Shown here in pieces: positions 5,777 to 7,097 of a DNA stretch of 7,097 nucleotides. The notes under the pieces are model-generated. The model had not been told where the DNA came from. It searched no databases and was given only the letters and a program-made list of their open reading frames with translations. The DNA lies in contig JAEZQD010000010.1 in the NCBI GenBank assembly GCA_023413185.1, positions 1 through 7,097 of the forward strand, given 5' to 3'. Source of the stretch: Bacillota bacterium. GTDB taxonomy: Bacteria; Bacillota; Clostridia; Oscillospirales; Ruminococcaceae. Made by a program: the position numbers and the translations under genes. Position 1 is the first letter of the stretch; every line of letters begins with the position of its first letter.

Positions 5777-6460
5777 CTATTGCCGTGACCCGGTCAGCTC
5801 CTGCAGGGGTTCTTCGGTCTGTACCTCGATGTGCATGGCACGCATACGGCGTTCCTTTGCGTGGTTGGAACCATATTGATACAGTGCCGCAAACAGCCCT
5901 ATTAAGATAAATCCACCAAACGGTAAGAGTACCCCCTTAATCGGAAAAGGGTTGTCGGTGACCGCGCCCCATATGGTGCCGTTGCCGACGAACTCGCGCA
6001 CCAGTCCCACGACACAGATAACAAACGCGTAGCCGAGTGCCTGAATAATGGCGTCAAGCAGTACCCAGCGGGTTTTGTTGCGGATGCCAAACGCCTCGGC
6101 ACGCATCATAATAATGGTGTTGGTTACAAGCAGGGGCAGATAGATGCCCGTTGTATCGGGTGCGCCCGGCAACAGGATGCGTACAATCGCTATTGCACCC
6201 GCATAGCAGGCGGCGGCAACAATCGCATAGATGGGAATGCGATGCATAAGACTTACGCGCTGCTTAATTAACGATGACACAACAAGTGTGGGTATGGTTA
6301 CGACCGCCAAAACAATTGAGATGGCAACCGCATTCTTCAAATAGATGGCTGCAACCGCCACCGGCGCAATCGTAAGCCCATTGACCAAAACGGGATTGTT
6401 GCTCCAAAACTCCTGGAGCTTGGCGAAGAATCGATGGACCGTCTTTACCTTACCTGCCAT
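5777..6460 (-). CDS. rnfE: RnfE-like membrane subunit of an Rnf-type electron transport complex
   Basis: ATG 6460 is the likely start, with a GAAGGGGGG purine run before it; translation gives 227 residues. The frame continues to 6487, but those codons lie inside rnfD. ATG 6460 overlaps the rnfD stop by 11 bases (6450-6460), so the two are translationally coupled. Landmarks of RnfE are NNPVLVNGLTIAP (21-33), RIPIYAIVAAACYA (74-87), YLPLLVTNTIIMMRAEAFG (107-125), VREFVGNGTIWG (154-165) and a hydrophobic helix near 180-196, ending in a charged cytoplasmic tail. Both cysteines expected as iron-sulfur ligands (LGLCPLL and VTNCI in E. coli RsxE) are missing: A32 and T115 stand there. C85 and C149 lie elsewhere. 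In canonical clostridial operons rnfG separates rnfD and rnfE; here it does not. Confidence 0.88.
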   Translation of the reverse strand: MAGKVKTVHRFFAKLQEFWSNNPVLVNGLTIAPVAVAAIYLKNAVAISIVLAVVTIPTLVVSSLIKQRVSLMHRIPIYAIVAAACYAGAIAIVRILLPGAPDTTGIYLPLLVTNTIIMMRAEAFGIRNKTRWVLLDAIIQALGYAFVICVVGLVREFVGNGTIWGAVTDNPFPIKGVLLPFGGFILIGLFAALYQYGSNHAKERRMRAMHIEVQTEEPLQELTGSRQ

Positions 6461-7097
6461 CGCTTCGTCCCCCCTTCTCTGCCGCACGATGCGTTACCGT
6501 ATCCTTGGCGTTGACTTCAGTAGTGACCTTCTCCTTCTTCTGTCGCGACTTTTCTACTGTTATGACGAGGTTTTTGCTTCTGCTTAATATCCCGCGCTTA
6601 GCCTTGCGCGCAACGGCAGAGGGAATTCCACGAAGCAGCCGCATCTGGATGCCGTCAATGAGCAGGTCATACCGTACCCACAGCGCAAAGCGATCCAGCG
6701 CAAAGGATAATGCATTCATGATAAGTACTGCAAATACAAAGCCCTCTTCAAACCCGCCGAAGTAACGAAGCAGCATAGTCAAAACGCCGATGCCGACACC
6801 AAACAAAACCTTTGACATCGGAAGGCTTGGCGAGGTGACCGGGTCGGTTGCAAGAAACACCGCACCGAACACCAAACAACCCGCGAACAGCTCCAGCAGC
6901 ATTCCCGGAATGATGTTTATCTGAACACGGGGGAATAAAAGCGCCATTACAGCTGCGGAGGCGATAACCGAAAGCGGAATGTGCCATGTAATGGTGCGCC
7001 GAAACAACAGAAAGAACAGGCAGCTGATAATTACAAGGATAGCGGTGGCACCCATCGCGCCCGAAAAGTTGCCGAGAAACATCAAAAGCAGGTCGCC
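6450..7097 (-). CDS. rnfD: RnfD-like subunit, C-terminal part, with unusual basic C-terminal extension (5' end outside window)
   Basis: The frame is open through the right window edge and the first visible residues read GDLLLMFLGNFSGAMGATA, equivalent to the GN..GS.GE segment in the second half of RnfD, so the gene starts beyond the window. 215 residues are visible. Further landmarks are WHIPLSVIASAAVMALLF, FGAVFLATDPVTSP, FGVGIGVLTMLLRYFGGF and FAVLIMNALSFALDRF, with several membrane helices. RnfD normally carries covalent FMN on a Thr of an SGAT-type motif upstream of this part; that region is not visible, so flavin attachment cannot be judged. RnfD usually ends shortly after the LIDRY-like motif, but here about 78 further residues follow, rich in Lys/Arg (KAKRGILSRSKN, EKSRQKKEK). 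The stop at 6450-6452 overlaps the rnfE start. Confidence 0.9.
   Translation of the reverse strand, partial: GDLLLMFLGNFSGAMGATAILVIISCLFFLLFRRTITWHIPLSVIASAAVMALLFPRVQINIIPGMLLELFAGCLVFGAVFLATDPVTSPSLPMSKVLFGVGIGVLTMLLRYFGGFEEGFVFAVLIMNALSFALDRFALWVRYDLLIDGIQMRLLRGIPSAVARKAKRGILSRSKNLVITVEKSRQKKEKVTTEVNAKDTVTHRAAEKGGRSDGR

Noticed and set aside
1..7097. Mobile elements, CRISPR arrays, phage genes
   Set aside because: No transposase, integrase, spaced repeat array or phage-like gene was found; the tRNA has no visible duplicated 3' end that would mark an integrated element.

Overview
The window reads as a piece of a clostridial (Firmicutes) chromosome of moderate GC. I would guess Oscillospiraceae/Ruminococcaceae-type. 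The reasons are the AGGAGG-type ribosome sites, sigma-A-like promoters, an AgrC/AgrA-style LytTR two-component pair, a clostridial-type secreted beta-solenoid protein and an Rnf-type membrane cluster. The taxonomic placement is inference.

Left part (1-3117): two minus-strand genes (a secreted surface protein cut by the window edge, and a short single-pass membrane protein weakly resembling LemA) are divergent from a plus-strand two-component operon. That operon encodes a LytTR response regulator and a membrane GHKL histidine kinase whose start overlaps the regulator's stop (ATGA). The divergent intergenic region holds a good sigma-A promoter for the regulator (TTGATA-N17-TACAAT), a pair of direct repeats 21 bp apart that fits the geometry of LytTR binding sites, and a 7+7 bp dyad. 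The simple reading is that the regulator controls its own operon and the divergent envelope genes. No agrB/agrD-like pheromone genes are seen.

Middle part (3118-3545): convergent boundary. It contains a strong hairpin after the kinase gene, a tRNA-Leu(UAA) on the minus strand with encoded CCA, its own promoter and its own terminator, and another GC-rich dyad that probably ends the minus-strand operon to the right.

Right part (3546-7097): one minus-strand gene series, transcribed from right to left: rnfD (its 5' part lies outside the window), rnfE, rnfA, a membrane-anchored putative glycoside hydrolase (DUF4015-like) and a 95-residue protein carrying the GGADGPTAIF signature of Na+-pumping decarboxylase beta subunits. 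The Rnf-like proteins are clearly recognisable, but three of the four cysteines expected to hold the intramembrane [2Fe-2S] cluster between RnfA and RnfE are replaced (Ser30 in RnfA; Ala32 and Thr115 in RnfE). No rnfG lies between D and E, no rnfB follows A, and RnfD carries an unusual basic C-terminal tail. This suggests a divergent Rnf-like module coupled to a mini OadB-like protein and a cell-envelope enzyme, and it is the most interesting part of the window. Its function is not established by the sequence.
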